From Lachnospiraceae bacterium JLR.KK002 (GTDB lineage: Bacteria; Bacillota; Clostridia; Lachnospirales; Lachnospiraceae), in NCBI GenBank assembly GCA_036941025.1, contig JAYMNP010000001.1, positions 1,882,501-1,946,500 on the forward strand: 64,000 nt of DNA. The letters are read 5' to 3'. The notes beneath the pieces are model-generated. The model worked only from the letters and a program-made list of their open reading frames with translations. It did no database searches and was not told where the DNA came from. Positions within the stretch are counted from its first letter, which is position 1, and each line of letters begins with the position of its first letter. The translations under genes were made by a program, and so were the position numbers. Positions 1-8,838 of this stretch are shown one piece after another.

Positions 1-657
1 ATGGAAAAATTTCATGTGGATTTATCGGACTGCACAAAGACTGTTTACGGAACCGAAGTTTTTCTTGCAGTCCAGGGAGTTCTGGCCGGATATCTGCTGA
101 TTTCCGATACGGTTAAACCGGAATCTGCCAGAGCTGTTGCCTCCCTGAAACGCCTTCATATAACCACTGCCATGCTGACCGGAGACGCACTGGAAAGCGC
201 CCAGGCAGTTGCGGCAGAAACCGGTATTGAACAGGTACATGCCCGTCTGCTCCCGGAAGAAAAACTGGAAAAGCTGCAGGAAATCCGCAGGACAAACGGT
301 TCCGTCATGTTTGTGGGAGATGGCATCAACGATGCGCCCGTTCTTGCCGGGGCTGATGTGGGAGCCGCCATGGGCAGCGGCGCAGACGCAGCCATTGAGG
401 CTGCCGACGTGGTATTCATGACCTCTGACATGGAAGCTGTCCCGGACTCCATCTCCATTGCCAGATGTACTACCCGGATTGCCTGGCAGAATGTGGTCTT
501 TGCACTGACCGTCAAGGCACTGGTTATGGTTCTGGGCCTTGCCGGGTATGCTTCCATGTGGATGGCAGTATTTGCAGACAGCGGGGTTGCCATGCTTTGT
601 GTACTGAACTCCATTCGTATTCTGTACCGGAACAGAAAAGCACAGATTTCCGGATAA
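1..657 (+). CDS. Heavy-metal P1B-type ATPase, C-terminal part (truncated by window edge)
   Basis: This is the C-terminal third of a metal-transporting P-type ATPase, an ATP-driven membrane pump for a soft or divalent metal cation. Visible motifs are MLTGD in the P/N-domain region, GDGINDAPVLAGADVG (the hinge motif of the HAD phosphorylation domain), and two closing hydrophobic segments, VFALTVKALVMVLGLAG and the following WMAVFADSGVAMLCVLNSIRIL, typical of the last two helices of CadA/ZntA/ZosA-like pumps. The phosphorylated DKTGT site, the CPx transmembrane motif and any metal-binding N-domain lie upstream of the window, so the metal cannot be assigned. The ATG at base 1 is an internal methionine, not the real start. 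The stop is at 655-657, followed by convergent deoC. Confidence 0.9.
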   Translation: MEKFHVDLSDCTKTVYGTEVFLAVQGVLAGYLLISDTVKPESARAVASLKRLHITTAMLTGDALESAQAVAAETGIEQVHARLLPEEKLEKLQEIRRTNGSVMFVGDGINDAPVLAGADVGAAMGSGADAAIEAADVVFMTSDMEAVPDSISIARCTTRIAWQNVVFALTVKALVMVLGLAGYASMWMAVFADSGVAMLCVLNSIRILYRNRKAQISG

Positions 658-713
658 CATAACAAAGTGTACGGGGCTGTCATCTGCTTCTTCTGCAAGC
701 GGGTATTTTCTTT

Positions 714-1391
714 TCAGCTTTCTTCTGCCTCTGCCTTTGCCAGTTTTATTATCCGGCTGGTGCCAAGACGGTCTGCGCCCAGCCGGAGATATTCCTGCGC
801 ATCTGCAAAAGAAGAAATTCCTCCTGCCGCCTTTATTTTTACTTCCGGGCCGATATGTTCCGCTAAAAGTTTCACATCGGCAAAGGTAGCCCCTGCAGTG
901 GAAAATCCCGTGGAAGTTTTGATAAAATCAGCTCCGGCGCTGGTTACGGTTTCACACAGCTTCTGCTTCTCCTCTTCTGTCAGCAGACAGGTTTCCACAA
1001 TGACTTTCAGAATCCTTCCCTGACAGGCTTTTTTCAGAATACGTATTTCTTCTTCCACCAGATCAAACCGGCTGTCTTTTACCCATCCCAGATTGATAAC
1101 CATGTCCAGTTCACCGGCTCCGTTGGCAACAGCGTCCCTGATTTCAAATTCTTTTACAGCCGTGGTATTATAACCGTTGGGAAATCCGATTACCGTACAG
1201 ATTTCCATTCTGTCTCCCAGATATTCCCGCGCCTGTTTTACATAAGAAGGAGGGATGCAGACGGAGGCAGTGCCATAGGCCAGGGCGTCCTCACAAATCT
1301 GCTGAATTTCCTTCCATGTAGCTGTCTGATTCAATAATGTATGGTCTGTTTTTGCATAAATCTCCGTTCTGTCTGATTTCATACTGTTCAT
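714..1391 (-). CDS. deoC: Deoxyribose-phosphate aldolase
   Basis: A 225-residue class I aldolase that cleaves 2-deoxyribose-5-phosphate to glyceraldehyde-3-phosphate and acetaldehyde in deoxynucleoside salvage, in the cytoplasm. The DeoC pattern is complete: KTDHTLLNQ near the N-terminus, a VCIPPSYV strand, VIGFPNGYN, an [10 protein letters not shown] segment, and the Schiff-base lysine in FIKTSTGFS, followed by KIKAAGGI and a phosphate-binding GTSR near the end. Length matches the family (about 220). The ATG at 1391 has an AGGAGG box six bases upstream. The gene starts 75 bases beyond the end of radA on the same strand. No deo-operon partners (pdp, deoB, cdd) are adjacent, so its regulation is not evident here. 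Confidence 0.95.
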   Translation of the reverse strand: MNSMKSDRTEIYAKTDHTLLNQTATWKEIQQICEDALAYGTASVCIPPSYVKQAREYLGDRMEICTVIGFPNGYNTTAVKEFEIRDAVANGAGELDMVINLGWVKDSRFDLVEEEIRILKKACQGRILKVIVETCLLTEEEKQKLCETVTSAGADFIKTSTGFSTAGATFADVKLLAEHIGPEVKIKAAGGISSFADAQEYLRLGADRLGTSRIIKLAKAEAEES

Positions 1392-1466
1392 TTCTTTCCT
1401 CCTTCATCTGTCTCTCTCCTGATTCTGAACAATTCGGACAAATCTGCACCGAACGCGGTTTTTGGG

Positions 1467-2834
1467 CTACATCTGCCGAATGGCCTCCCCGATGGTTCCC
1501 GCACCGATAATTTTTATCCCTTTGGTATCCGTCAGTCCCGGAATGGACACTTTGGGCAGAATGCACGTCTCAAATCCCAGTTTCCGGGCTTCCGTCACCC
1601 GTTGCTGGGCCATCTGGACTGCCCGTACCTCACCGCTCAGCCCTACTTCCCCGAAACAGATCATTTTCTCATCTATGGCTTTGTCCCGGAAACTGGAAGC
1701 AAGGGCCATCACAATCCCAAGGTCAATGGCCGGTTCATTCATCCGGATGCCTCCTGCAATATTTATATAGACGTCACAGGCTGACAGGGACATTCCCGCC
1801 CGTTTTTCCAGCACTGCCATCAGCAGGTTTACCCGGTTCAAATCTGTTCCGGCCGCTGTTCTCCTGGGAATTCCAAAATTACTGCGGCACACCAGGGCCT
1901 GTATTTCCACCAGTATGGGACGGGTACCTTCCATGGAGCAGGCAACCACAGAGCCGGAGGCGCCCTGGGGCTTTCCGTTCAGCATGAACTCTGAAGGATT
2001 TTTCACTTCCACAAGCCCTTCTTCCCGCATTTCAAATACCCCGATTTCATTGGTAGAGCCAAACCTGTTCTTGACGCCCCGCAGAATCCGGTAAGAAGCA
2101 TGGCGGTCCCCCTCGAAATAGAGTACCGTGTCCACCATATGTTCCAGCACTCTCGGTCCTGCCACAACCCCTTCTTTCGTCACATGTCCCACAATAAAAA
2201 CCGTAATCCCCATGCCCTTTGCAATCTGTAAAAGTCTTCCGGTGGTTTCCCGCACCTGAGATACGCTTCCAGGTGCGGCGCTTATTTCTTCACTGTAAAT
2301 GGTCTGAATGGAATCAATAATTACAACCTGCGGCTTCTGCCGCTCCACAACCTGCTCAATCCGTTCCATGCCTGTTTCGCAAAATAGCTGCAGATTATCG
2401 GAAAACTGCCCAATCCGCTGGGCCCGCATCTTAATCTGCTGCAGTGATTCCTCTCCGGAAATATACAGCACTTCCTGCGTTTCTGCCAGATTCCTGCACA
2501 CCTGCAGCAAAAGGGTGGACTTCCCAATCCCTGGGTCGCCTCCCACCAGTACCAGTGAACCGGACACGATTCCTCCGCCCAGCACCCGGTCCAGTTCTCT
2601 GAATCCTGTCGCTGTCCGGCTGCCGGACTGAATGTCAATCTCCGATATTCTGGCGGTTTTCAGTTCTTCTTTTCCCCCCGGAGTGCTTTTTATCTTTCCC
2701 GCCGCTTTTTTCTCCAGCGATTCTTCCACAAATGTATTCCATTCCCGGCAACCCGGACACTGCCCCATCCATTTGGAAGACTCGTATCCGCAGGACTGGC
2801 AGAAATACACGGTGATCTTTTTTCCCTTTGCCAT
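1467..2834 (-). CDS. radA: DNA repair protein RadA
   Basis: A 455-residue RadA/Sms, a RecA-related ATPase that promotes branch migration in recombinational repair. The N-terminal zinc finger has C12, C15, C26 and C29. A RecA-like core carries Walker A GGDPGIGKST (about residue 100) and the RadA-specific KNRFG motif in VKNRFGSTNEIGVF. The C-terminal third resembles the Lon protease domain (the GGIRMNEPAIDLGI region), as expected for RadA. Length matches B. subtilis RadA (458). It follows clpC and a small conserved gene on the same strand; clpC-radA neighbourhood is common in Firmicutes. A strong hairpin at 2869-2911 separates it from the upstream gene, so it probably has its own promoter or receives reduced read-through. 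Confidence 0.97.
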   Translation of the reverse strand: MAKGKKITVYFCQSCGYESSKWMGQCPGCREWNTFVEESLEKKAAGKIKSTPGGKEELKTARISEIDIQSGSRTATGFRELDRVLGGGIVSGSLVLVGGDPGIGKSTLLLQVCRNLAETQEVLYISGEESLQQIKMRAQRIGQFSDNLQLFCETGMERIEQVVERQKPQVVIIDSIQTIYSEEISAAPGSVSQVRETTGRLLQIAKGMGITVFIVGHVTKEGVVAGPRVLEHMVDTVLYFEGDRHASYRILRGVKNRFGSTNEIGVFEMREEGLVEVKNPSEFMLNGKPQGASGSVVACSMEGTRPILVEIQALVCRSNFGIPRRTAAGTDLNRVNLLMAVLEKRAGMSLSACDVYINIAGGIRMNEPAIDLGIVMALASSFRDKAIDEKMICFGEVGLSGEVRAVQMAQQRVTEARKLGFETCILPKVSIPGLTDTKGIKIIGAGTIGEAIRQM

Positions 2835-2868
2835 ATTTCATCCTCTTCTGCCTGACGTATACATAATA

Positions 2869-2911
2869 CAGGGCATTTCAAAAGTCCTGCACGGACTTCT
2901 GAAATGCCCTG
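2869..2911 (-). terminator. Strong hairpin between the 138-residue gene and radA
   Basis: Arms CAGGGCATTTCA and TGAAATGCCCTG pair perfectly, with a further inner helix AGTCC/GGACT. The hairpin starts about 13 bases after the stop of the upstream minus-strand gene. There is no clean U-tract on the minus strand (CCCTGTATTATG follows), so it may be a weak terminator or an mRNA-end stabiliser. Confidence 0.6.
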
Positions 2912-2923
2912 ACTGTCTGTATG

Positions 2924-3340
2924 TTATCCAACTTTTTCAATCTGAACAGCAACCGGAGTGTCTTCATTCAATTCCACGCTGAGACTTAACTTCCCACCCA
3001 GATTCGTCTTCATATGGCCTGCATTCACGCCATCTACCACCACTTCATATTCTGCCTGTTCTTCCAGTTCCAGGGTAATCTGTGCGTCTTCTGCTCCTTC
3101 TACCCGGAACGCAACGCCGCTGTCTGTCACCTGAAGCTGACTCACTGTGGTCCCCGGTACAGATTCGTACACAAACATACCATTTCGCTCCAGTTTGGTG
3201 ATTTCATGAAAAGTCTTTACCTTATACAGGTCTCCGCCGAATTCAAAATTATCTGCTTTTGCCTTGGACGTCAGCCTGTAATTCCCAAAACTTAAAGTTC
3301 CATTGCTTTCTGTACGGATCAGTTCTTCTACTACAGCCAT
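2924..3340 (-). CDS. Conserved hypothetical protein of 138 residues, all-beta
   Basis: I do not recognise a functional family for certain. The protein is acidic and predicted mostly beta: alternating short strands (TLSFGNYRL, FVYESVPGTTV, GVAFRVEGAEDAQITLEL, EYEVVVDGV) with no signal peptide, no membrane segment and no cysteines. Proteins of this general look in Lachnospiraceae are sometimes labelled endosialidase, but no catalytic residues or stalk domain are visible to support that. The ATG at 3340 has an AGGAGG box. It lies between clpC and radA on the same strand, 124 bases after the clpC stop, so co-transcription with clpC is possible. Role unknown. Confidence 0.75.
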   Translation of the reverse strand: MAVVEELIRTESNGTLSFGNYRLTSKAKADNFEFGGDLYKVKTFHEITKLERNGMFVYESVPGTTVSQLQVTDSGVAFRVEGAEDAQITLELEEQAEYEVVVDGVNAGHMKTNLGGKLSLSVELNEDTPVAVQIEKVG

Positions 3341-3464
3341 TTTTTTATCCTCCTGTTGAAATTGTCTGCTTTCCTGACACCATTAATTATATAATAAATC
3401 CTCCGGTTTTGCCAGCAATATTTTACATACTTTTACAGTCATTCTGCTGTCTGCTCCCGGACTG

Positions 3465-5918
3465 CTATTTCGTTCTGACTACAAAGGTAATTTCCTTTTT
3501 GTGCATGGCAGCCTCCACCATATCTCCTGCTTTTACTCTGCCGGAAAGGATTTCTTCCGCCAGACCGTCTTCTATCTTATTCTGAATCATTCTGCGCAGA
3601 GGACGTGCACCGTACTTCGGCTCATAAGCTGTGTCCACAATATGGCTTTTTACCGCTCCGGTGATACGGAGTTCAATTCCCATCTGAGTCCTGCAGCGCT
3701 CAATCAGCGTTCTGGTCATCAGCGTTACAATCTTCTTCATATCTTCTTTGGTGAGGGCATGGAACACAATGGTCTCGTCAATACGGTTCAGAAATTCCGG
3801 CCGGAAAATCCTGCGCACCTCTTCCATTACGCTGTCCTTCATCCGGTCATAATTGTGCTTTGCATCTTCCACGGAAGCAAATCCCAGCGCTTTCGGCTCA
3901 ATAATAGACTGGGCCCCCGCATTGGAAGTCATTATGATAATCGTATTTTTAAAATCTGTCTTTCTGCCCTGGGCGTCAGTAATGTGACCGTCATCCAGTA
4001 CCTGCAGCAGGATATTAAACACATCCGGATGGGCCTTTTCAATCTCATCAAAAAGAATGACAGAATACGGATTCCGCCTTACTTTCTCACTTAGCTGTCC
4101 TCCCTCGTCATATCCCACATATCCGGGAGGCGAGCCAATCATTTTGGACACGCTGTGCTTTTCCATATATTCCGACATGTCTACCCGCACCATGGCGGAT
4201 TCGCTGCCGAACATGGCCTCTGCAAGGGCTTTGGAAATCTCTGTCTTTCCCACGCCGGTAGGGCCCAGAAACAGGAAGGAGCCAATGGGACGGTTGGGGT
4301 CTTTTAAGCCAACTCTGCCCCGGCGCACTGCTTTTGCCACTGCAGACACTGCTTCTTCCTGGCCGATAACCCGTTTATGCAGCACGGATTCCAGTTTCCG
4401 CAGTTTGGCGGACTCTTCCTCTGCCAGCCGTTTTACGGGAATTTTTGTCCACTGGGACACCACCTCGGCTATTTCATTTTCCCCCACTTCCGCCCGTTTG
4501 CGCTTCATGGATTTCTTTGCCTTTTTCTGCAACTTATCATAATCTGCCTGCAGAGCTTCTTTTTCTCTGCGCAGCTCAGAAGCCTGCTGAAGTTCCATTT
4601 TCTGAATGGCATCTTCCATTTCTTCGGTAACCCGGTTGATTTCTATACGGATATCCTGCAGATTTGTGGAAGTCTTTACGCCTTCCAGACGGACTTTTGC
4701 CGCTGCCTCATCCATCAAATCTATGGCTTTGTCCGGCAGGAAACGGTCGGTGACATACCGGTCGGAAAGCCTTGCCGCTGCCTCCAGTCCTTCGTCCGTA
4801 ATCATGACCTGATGGTGCTTTTCATAAAATCTGCGCAGTCCCTTCAGAATCTCCAGCGTTTCTTCTATGGTGGGTTCCTCCACCATCACCGGCTGGAACC
4901 TCCGCTCCAGCGCCGCATCTCTTTCGATATATTTCCGGTATTCTTCCACGGTGGTGGCGCCAATCATCTGGAATTCCCCCCGTGCAAGGTAGGGTTTCAG
5001 AATATTGGAGGCGTCCATGGCTCCCTCTGCTCCTCCGGCGCCGATAATCGTGTGAAGTTCATCCATGAACAACAGAATATTTCCGGCTCCCACCACTTCC
5101 CGGATTACTTTTTTAATACGTTCTTCGAATTCTCCCCGGTATTTGGAGCCTGCAATCATACTGGAAAGGTCCAGGGTAATCACCCGTTTCCCCGCTACGG
5201 ATTCCGGCACCAGGCCCAGGGAAATCTGCTGTGCCAGCCCTTCCGCAATGGCCGTTTTGCCCACTCCTGGTTCTCCAATCAGACAGGGGTTATTTTTCCC
5301 GCGCCTGCTTAAAATCTGGATAACCCTTCGTATTTCTTCTTCTCTTCCGATTACCGGATCCAGCTTTCCCTCCAGAGCCATCCTGGTCAGATCTCTGGAA
5401 TACTGGTCCAGCACCGGCGTGGACTCCAGGCTGCGCTTCCTTCCTTTGGCGGATTTCAGTTCTTCTCTGGAAAAACTGCCTTCCTCTCCCATGGCCACCA
5501 GCAAATCAATATACAACTTCTGTAAATTAATGCCCATGGTATTCAGAAGGCGCACTGCGGCAGATTCATTTTCTTTGATAATGGCCAGCAGCAGATGCTC
5601 CGTACCTGTCTCACTGCTGTTAAAATGGCCCGCCTCTTTCTCTGCCGTATCCAGCACTTTCTGAGTCCGCGGAGAATACCCGTCTCCATCCAGCAAAGCA
5701 GTGCCCTCTCCCGGAGCAATCAGTTCCTCGATGAGCTCCAGCAGTTTTTTCTCCTCCAGATGGTTATCCGTCAGAACTTTTGCCGCCACTCCGGTTCCTT
5801 CCTGAAGCAGTCCTGCCAGAATGTGCTCGGTACCGACATAATTATGCTGCAGCTTTTTGGACAGCCTGGCTGCCAGCTCCAGGACTTTTCCTGCCTGGGG
5901 CGTATATTTTTTATGCAT
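3465..5918 (-). CDS. clpC: ATP-dependent Clp protease ATP-binding subunit ClpC
   Basis: An 817-residue HSP100/Clp unfoldase that feeds substrates to ClpP. It has two N-terminal Clp repeats (about residues 1-145), AAA1 with Walker A GEPGVGKT and Walker B LLFMDELHT, a middle segment containing a UVR-like stretch (IEINRVTEEMEDAIQKMEL, about residues 425-445), then AAA2 with GPTGVGKTEIS and VILFDEIEKAHPDV. The short middle domain and UVR-like motif separate ClpC from ClpB. Length matches ClpC (about 810). Unusually for Firmicutes, ctsR, mcsA and mcsB are not adjacent; the upstream neighbour is a GntR-type regulator 37 bases away. The ATG at 5918 follows a GGAGG box. No CtsR heptad repeat was noticed in the short upstream gap. 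Confidence 0.97.
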   Translation of the reverse strand: MHKKYTPQAGKVLELAARLSKKLQHNYVGTEHILAGLLQEGTGVAAKVLTDNHLEEKKLLELIEELIAPGEGTALLDGDGYSPRTQKVLDTAEKEAGHFNSSETGTEHLLLAIIKENESAAVRLLNTMGINLQKLYIDLLVAMGEEGSFSREELKSAKGRKRSLESTPVLDQYSRDLTRMALEGKLDPVIGREEEIRRVIQILSRRGKNNPCLIGEPGVGKTAIAEGLAQQISLGLVPESVAGKRVITLDLSSMIAGSKYRGEFEERIKKVIREVVGAGNILLFMDELHTIIGAGGAEGAMDASNILKPYLARGEFQMIGATTVEEYRKYIERDAALERRFQPVMVEEPTIEETLEILKGLRRFYEKHHQVMITDEGLEAAARLSDRYVTDRFLPDKAIDLMDEAAAKVRLEGVKTSTNLQDIRIEINRVTEEMEDAIQKMELQQASELRREKEALQADYDKLQKKAKKSMKRKRAEVGENEIAEVVSQWTKIPVKRLAEEESAKLRKLESVLHKRVIGQEEAVSAVAKAVRRGRVGLKDPNRPIGSFLFLGPTGVGKTEISKALAEAMFGSESAMVRVDMSEYMEKHSVSKMIGSPPGYVGYDEGGQLSEKVRRNPYSVILFDEIEKAHPDVFNILLQVLDDGHITDAQGRKTDFKNTIIIMTSNAGAQSIIEPKALGFASVEDAKHNYDRMKDSVMEEVRRIFRPEFLNRIDETIVFHALTKEDMKKIVTLMTRTLIERCRTQMGIELRITGAVKSHIVDTAYEPKYGARPLRRMIQNKIEDGLAEEILSGRVKAGDMVEAAMHKKEITFVVRTK

Positions 5919-5955
5919 TCGCTCCTCCTGTCAACACAGCAAAAGCTGCGTTCCG

Positions 5956-6327
5956 TTAAAATTCATATTCATCCAGTATCTCGTCTGTAAGCTGATGTAT
6001 TTCTTCTCTGGAAATATTTTTGCAGACTGCCTTTGCCAGAATTACCTGCAGAGTCTCCCGCAGTTCCCGGACTGCCTGGCTTTTATCTTCCTCCAGAAAA
6101 ATCACCGCTCCGTTTCTCCGGTCCAGCCGGATAAATCCTTCCTGCCGTAATACATGATATGCTTTATTTACGGTATGCATGTTAATTCCGATACTTTCCG
6201 CAAGCTGGCGCACCGAAGGCAGGGATTCCCCCTCCTGATACTGGTTCGTGGCTATTCCCTGCACAATCTGGTTGCGCAGCTGCATGTAAATGGCTTCATC
6301 ACTGTTAAAATCAATTTCTATATACAT
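5956..6327 (-). CDS. GntR-family transcriptional regulator, YtrA-like
   Basis: A 123-residue regulator with an N-terminal winged helix-turn-helix of the GntR family: EAIYMQLRNQIVQGI, then ESLPSVRQLAESIGINMHTVNKAYHVLRQEGFI, then a wing ending in NGAVIFL. The C-terminal part (about residues 80-123) is short and helical with no ligand-binding FCD or UTRA domain, which is the YtrA subfamily layout. These usually repress a neighbouring ABC transporter or membrane-protein operon. Here the only close partners are the surface protein upstream (14-base gap) and clpC downstream, all on the same strand. It may therefore sit in one transcript with the surface protein. Its target is not apparent. Confidence 0.88.
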   Translation of the reverse strand: MYIEIDFNSDEAIYMQLRNQIVQGIATNQYQEGESLPSVRQLAESIGINMHTVNKAYHVLRQEGFIRLDRRNGAVIFLEEDKSQAVRELRETLQVILAKAVCKNISREEIHQLTDEILDEYEF

Positions 6328-6341
6328 GATACACCTGTCTT

Positions 6342-8384
6342 TTATAAATCTTCCAGATCAATCACTTCAAAATCATCCTCTAATTCCAGATTCTTTCCGG
6401 GTTCTGTCATTACAGGCGTTTCCGGAGCTTTTGGTGCTTCTGTTTTCTTTTTTGTTTCCATCTTTCTGGGAGGTTCCAGCTTTTTGGGCGGCTCCACTTT
6501 CCTGGGCGGTTCCATTTTTCTGGGAATTTCCAGTTTCCGATGGATATCCGGATGCTGTACGCCTTCCGGTCCTTTCTGAGGTTCCGGCTTCCCAATGGGT
6601 CTGGTTTCCTGGCTCACGTTCTTTGCCGGCCTGGATTTGGGTTTTTCTTCTTCCCACAGTTCTTCTTCATCGTCATCTTCCCTGGCTTTCCGCCTGCTCA
6701 GAAGGAATTTGCGTTCTTTGGGCAGAAATTCTTCTTCGTCGTCTTCCTCATCGTCTCCCCTGCCCCGAAGTATCAGATTTACAATAACCACAAGCAGCAC
6801 TGCAATAACAAAAATCATAATAGCCGTATTTCTCGTGGAACTTTCCTTTTTCTCATTAAACTGTTCTTCCAGATCCTTATAGGCGCTCTGCAGTCCCTGC
6901 AGTTCCACGCTGTCTGTTCCTTCTTCCGTATCCTGGGGCGTCTCCGGAGCGGCTGCCGCTATTACATGGCGCTGGAAGGTATTTTCTGCTGCGTCATACT
7001 GATACCAGCCTACATTTCCCTGGCTGCTGGCACCGTATACCAGAGAAAACTCCGGCAGTTCCGTGACAGGAGCGGCTGCTCCATCCTCCGGAACAGTGGC
7101 TTCTCCCTCCGGAGCGGCAGCTTCCCCTTCGGGATTTTCGGCCGGAGCTTCTGTAGGAGCGGCTGCTGTCTGCACTGCGGCCCCGTTTACAAACACCGGA
7201 ACATTTTCATAACCTGCCAGGGTTCCTGCAGCAGGCGTATATTCTGCGGAAAGCCCCGGTTCTGCAGGGGGATTTAACAGAATCAGGTAATTTTCTCCCA
7301 AATCCACTTTCCGAAACGGGTAAACAACCCCGCTGGCCTCCTCAAAAACTGCCAGGGTATTCTTCACCTCCGTACTGGGCGTGGTGAGATACACCAGCAT
7401 CAGGGGCGCTTTGTCAAACAGAAGCCCTTCCACCTGCTGGCCATTACATGTGGTGGTGGTTTTCGTGAAGTCCTGGGGAATCACATCCTCCGGAACAGTG
7501 GCTGCCAGATTAAACGGATGACCGTTTAAGGTAATTCCTTCCGGATTTTCGGCCGGTGCCTCCGGCGTGGCTGTTTCCCCTTCTCCTTCCGGAGTTTCCG
7601 GCGCGGCTGTTTCTCCTGCTCCGCCTCTGGTCACTGTAATTTTATATGTGGCAGTCGAACCGTTTTCTGCCTTTACCACGATACTTATGGTATTCTGCCC
7701 CGGTTTTAAATCCGTATGCCCGGTTATGGACTCTACCGTCGCTTTTTCATTGGAAGGTTTTGCATCCACTGAAATGCTGGTGACATCTTCACCCACGGTT
7801 GCCGTATAGTTTGTTTCAGAATACTGGAATGCCGGAGACAGAGTACCCGGTGAAATCTTAAGAGAGGCAAGGCTGTTGTCTTCAGATTTCACTCCATTTT
7901 CTGTGCCGCCGGCAGTCCCTTCACTGCCCTGCTGTCCGTTCCCTGTTCCTGTGCCGCTTACCGTCAGTTTCGTTCCCCCTGCTGTGAGTTCTCCGTATTC
8001 CAGGGTTCCGTCGCTGACATTGACCCCGTTGGAACCGCTGACTGTCACTGCTGCAGTTCCGGCAGCAGTGGCTTTCAGGGTAATGGACGCTGTATTGGCT
8101 GATACGCCCACATAGCCTCCTTCTCCGCCGGAATAGGAGGATTCACTGCAACTGACAAAAGACAGTTTCCCGCTGTCGTAATTAAATCCCAGTTTTGCAA
8201 TTGCCTTCTCTCCGTTTGGCCCGGCTGCCCAGGCGGTTACCGTCACCTGGTCTCCCACATTCAGCGTGGAGGAGGACACGGAAATTGTCACCGTTCCTGC
8301 CGCATGAGCCCTGATTGGCCAGAACAGCCCGGTGAGCAGCATAAGGGATAATACCATACCTGTTATCTGTTTCGTTCTTCTCAT
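6342..8384 (-). CDS. Membrane-anchored surface protein with cohesin-like and cadherin-like domains
   Basis: About 680 residues. A signal peptide (residues 1-30, ending PIRAHA) is followed by a cohesin-type beta-sandwich (about 32-145: TISVSSSTLNVGDQVTVT, then LGFNYDSGKLSF). After a Gly/Gln linker comes a cadherin-like beta-sandwich repeat of the PF12733 type (LASLKISPGTLSPAF to ATYKITVTRGG, about 170-260). Pro/Ala/Glu-rich linkers, a further folded region, a coiled-coil-like stretch (LQSAYKDLEEQFNEKKESS) and one transmembrane helix (AIMIFVIAVLLVVIVNLIL, about 530) follow. The last 130 residues are cytoplasmic, highly charged, with imperfect repeats built on PPRKMEPPRK. The ATG at 8384 has AAAGGTG six bases upstream. 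A strong promoter lies at 8459-8488. No dockerin-bearing partner is in the window, so the ligand is unknown. Confidence 0.85.
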   Translation of the reverse strand: MRRTKQITGMVLSLMLLTGLFWPIRAHAAGTVTISVSSSTLNVGDQVTVTAWAAGPNGEKAIAKLGFNYDSGKLSFVSCSESSYSGGEGGYVGVSANTASITLKATAAGTAAVTVSGSNGVNVSDGTLEYGELTAGGTKLTVSGTGTGNGQQGSEGTAGGTENGVKSEDNSLASLKISPGTLSPAFQYSETNYTATVGEDVTSISVDAKPSNEKATVESITGHTDLKPGQNTISIVVKAENGSTATYKITVTRGGAGETAAPETPEGEGETATPEAPAENPEGITLNGHPFNLAATVPEDVIPQDFTKTTTTCNGQQVEGLLFDKAPLMLVYLTTPSTEVKNTLAVFEEASGVVYPFRKVDLGENYLILLNPPAEPGLSAEYTPAAGTLAGYENVPVFVNGAAVQTAAAPTEAPAENPEGEAAAPEGEATVPEDGAAAPVTELPEFSLVYGASSQGNVGWYQYDAAENTFQRHVIAAAAPETPQDTEEGTDSVELQGLQSAYKDLEEQFNEKKESSTRNTAIMIFVIAVLLVVIVNLILRGRGDDEEDDEEEFLPKERKFLLSRRKAREDDDEEELWEEEKPKSRPAKNVSQETRPIGKPEPQKGPEGVQHPDIHRKLEIPRKMEPPRKVEPPKKLEPPRKMETKKKTEAPKAPETPVMTEPGKNLELEDDFEVIDLEDL

Positions 8385-8458
8385 ATAACACACCTTTCTT
8401 CTGTTTTATCATCCATATTTCTTATAAATTTACATAATCTCCCATAATGAACAGTACT

Positions 8459-8488
8459 ATTATAATTTTCCTCATCCCGGATTGTCAA
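8459..8488 (-). promoter_or_regulatory. SigA-type promoter for the surface protein gene
   Basis: On the minus strand TTGACA (8488-8483) and TATAAT (8464-8459) are perfect consensus boxes separated by 18 bases, about 75 bases upstream of the start codon at 8384. The only gene downstream on this strand is the surface protein followed by the GntR regulator. Confidence 0.8.
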
Positions 8489-8578
8489 GCTGGAACATTA
8501 AGAATTCACGAAAGTTTCCGATAAAAGTATTACAGAGAAAATTTATGACATGATTTTTCGTAAAGGGAGGTTCTGTTC

Positions 8579-8818
8579 ATGATATATCAAATGACACGTA
8601 TGCTGGATTCCATGGAAAATGCCATGAAGCTGCAGATGCAGGCAAAGGCCGAACAGAGGGCTGAGAAAGCAAAACAGGAAGAAGAAGCATTTCGTGAGAA
8701 ACTTATGCGTTCCGCCTCCTGTAACATGGAGCTCGACGCCAGTGCTTCTGCGGTAAAGGGAACAGAAGACGCCGTGCGCAGGGATCAGCTTGCAATTATG
8801 ATTATGGCAGGACTGTAA
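8579..8818 (+). CDS. Small hypothetical protein of 79 residues
   Basis: Not recognised. The protein is helical and charged, with a probable coiled coil in residues 5-45 (repeated Met/Lys/Glu/Ala heptads: MENAMKLQMQAKAEQRAEKAKQ). It has no signal peptide and one cysteine; the C-terminus IMIMAGL is hydrophobic. It is supported as a real gene by an excellent ribosome-binding site (GGGAGG eight bases before ATG), by standing alone on the plus strand between two minus-strand genes, and by a terminator hairpin built from its own 3' end. Its stop codon is only two bases from the stop of the convergent permease gene. Function unknown. Confidence 0.65.
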   Translation: MIYQMTRMLDSMENAMKLQMQAKAEQRAEKAKQEEEAFREKLMRSASCNMELDASASAVKGTEDAVRRDQLAIMIMAGL

Positions 8819-8838
8819 GTTCACAGCTTACGTCCTGC
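8807..8838. terminator. Bidirectional hairpin spanning two convergent stop codons
   Basis: Arms GCAGGAC-GTAAG and CTTAC-GTCCTGC pair around a short loop. The left arm is the 3' coding end of the 79-residue gene and the right arm is the 3' coding end of the permease gene, so each transcript ends in the same structure. Pyrimidine-rich sequence follows on the plus side. Confidence 0.6.
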
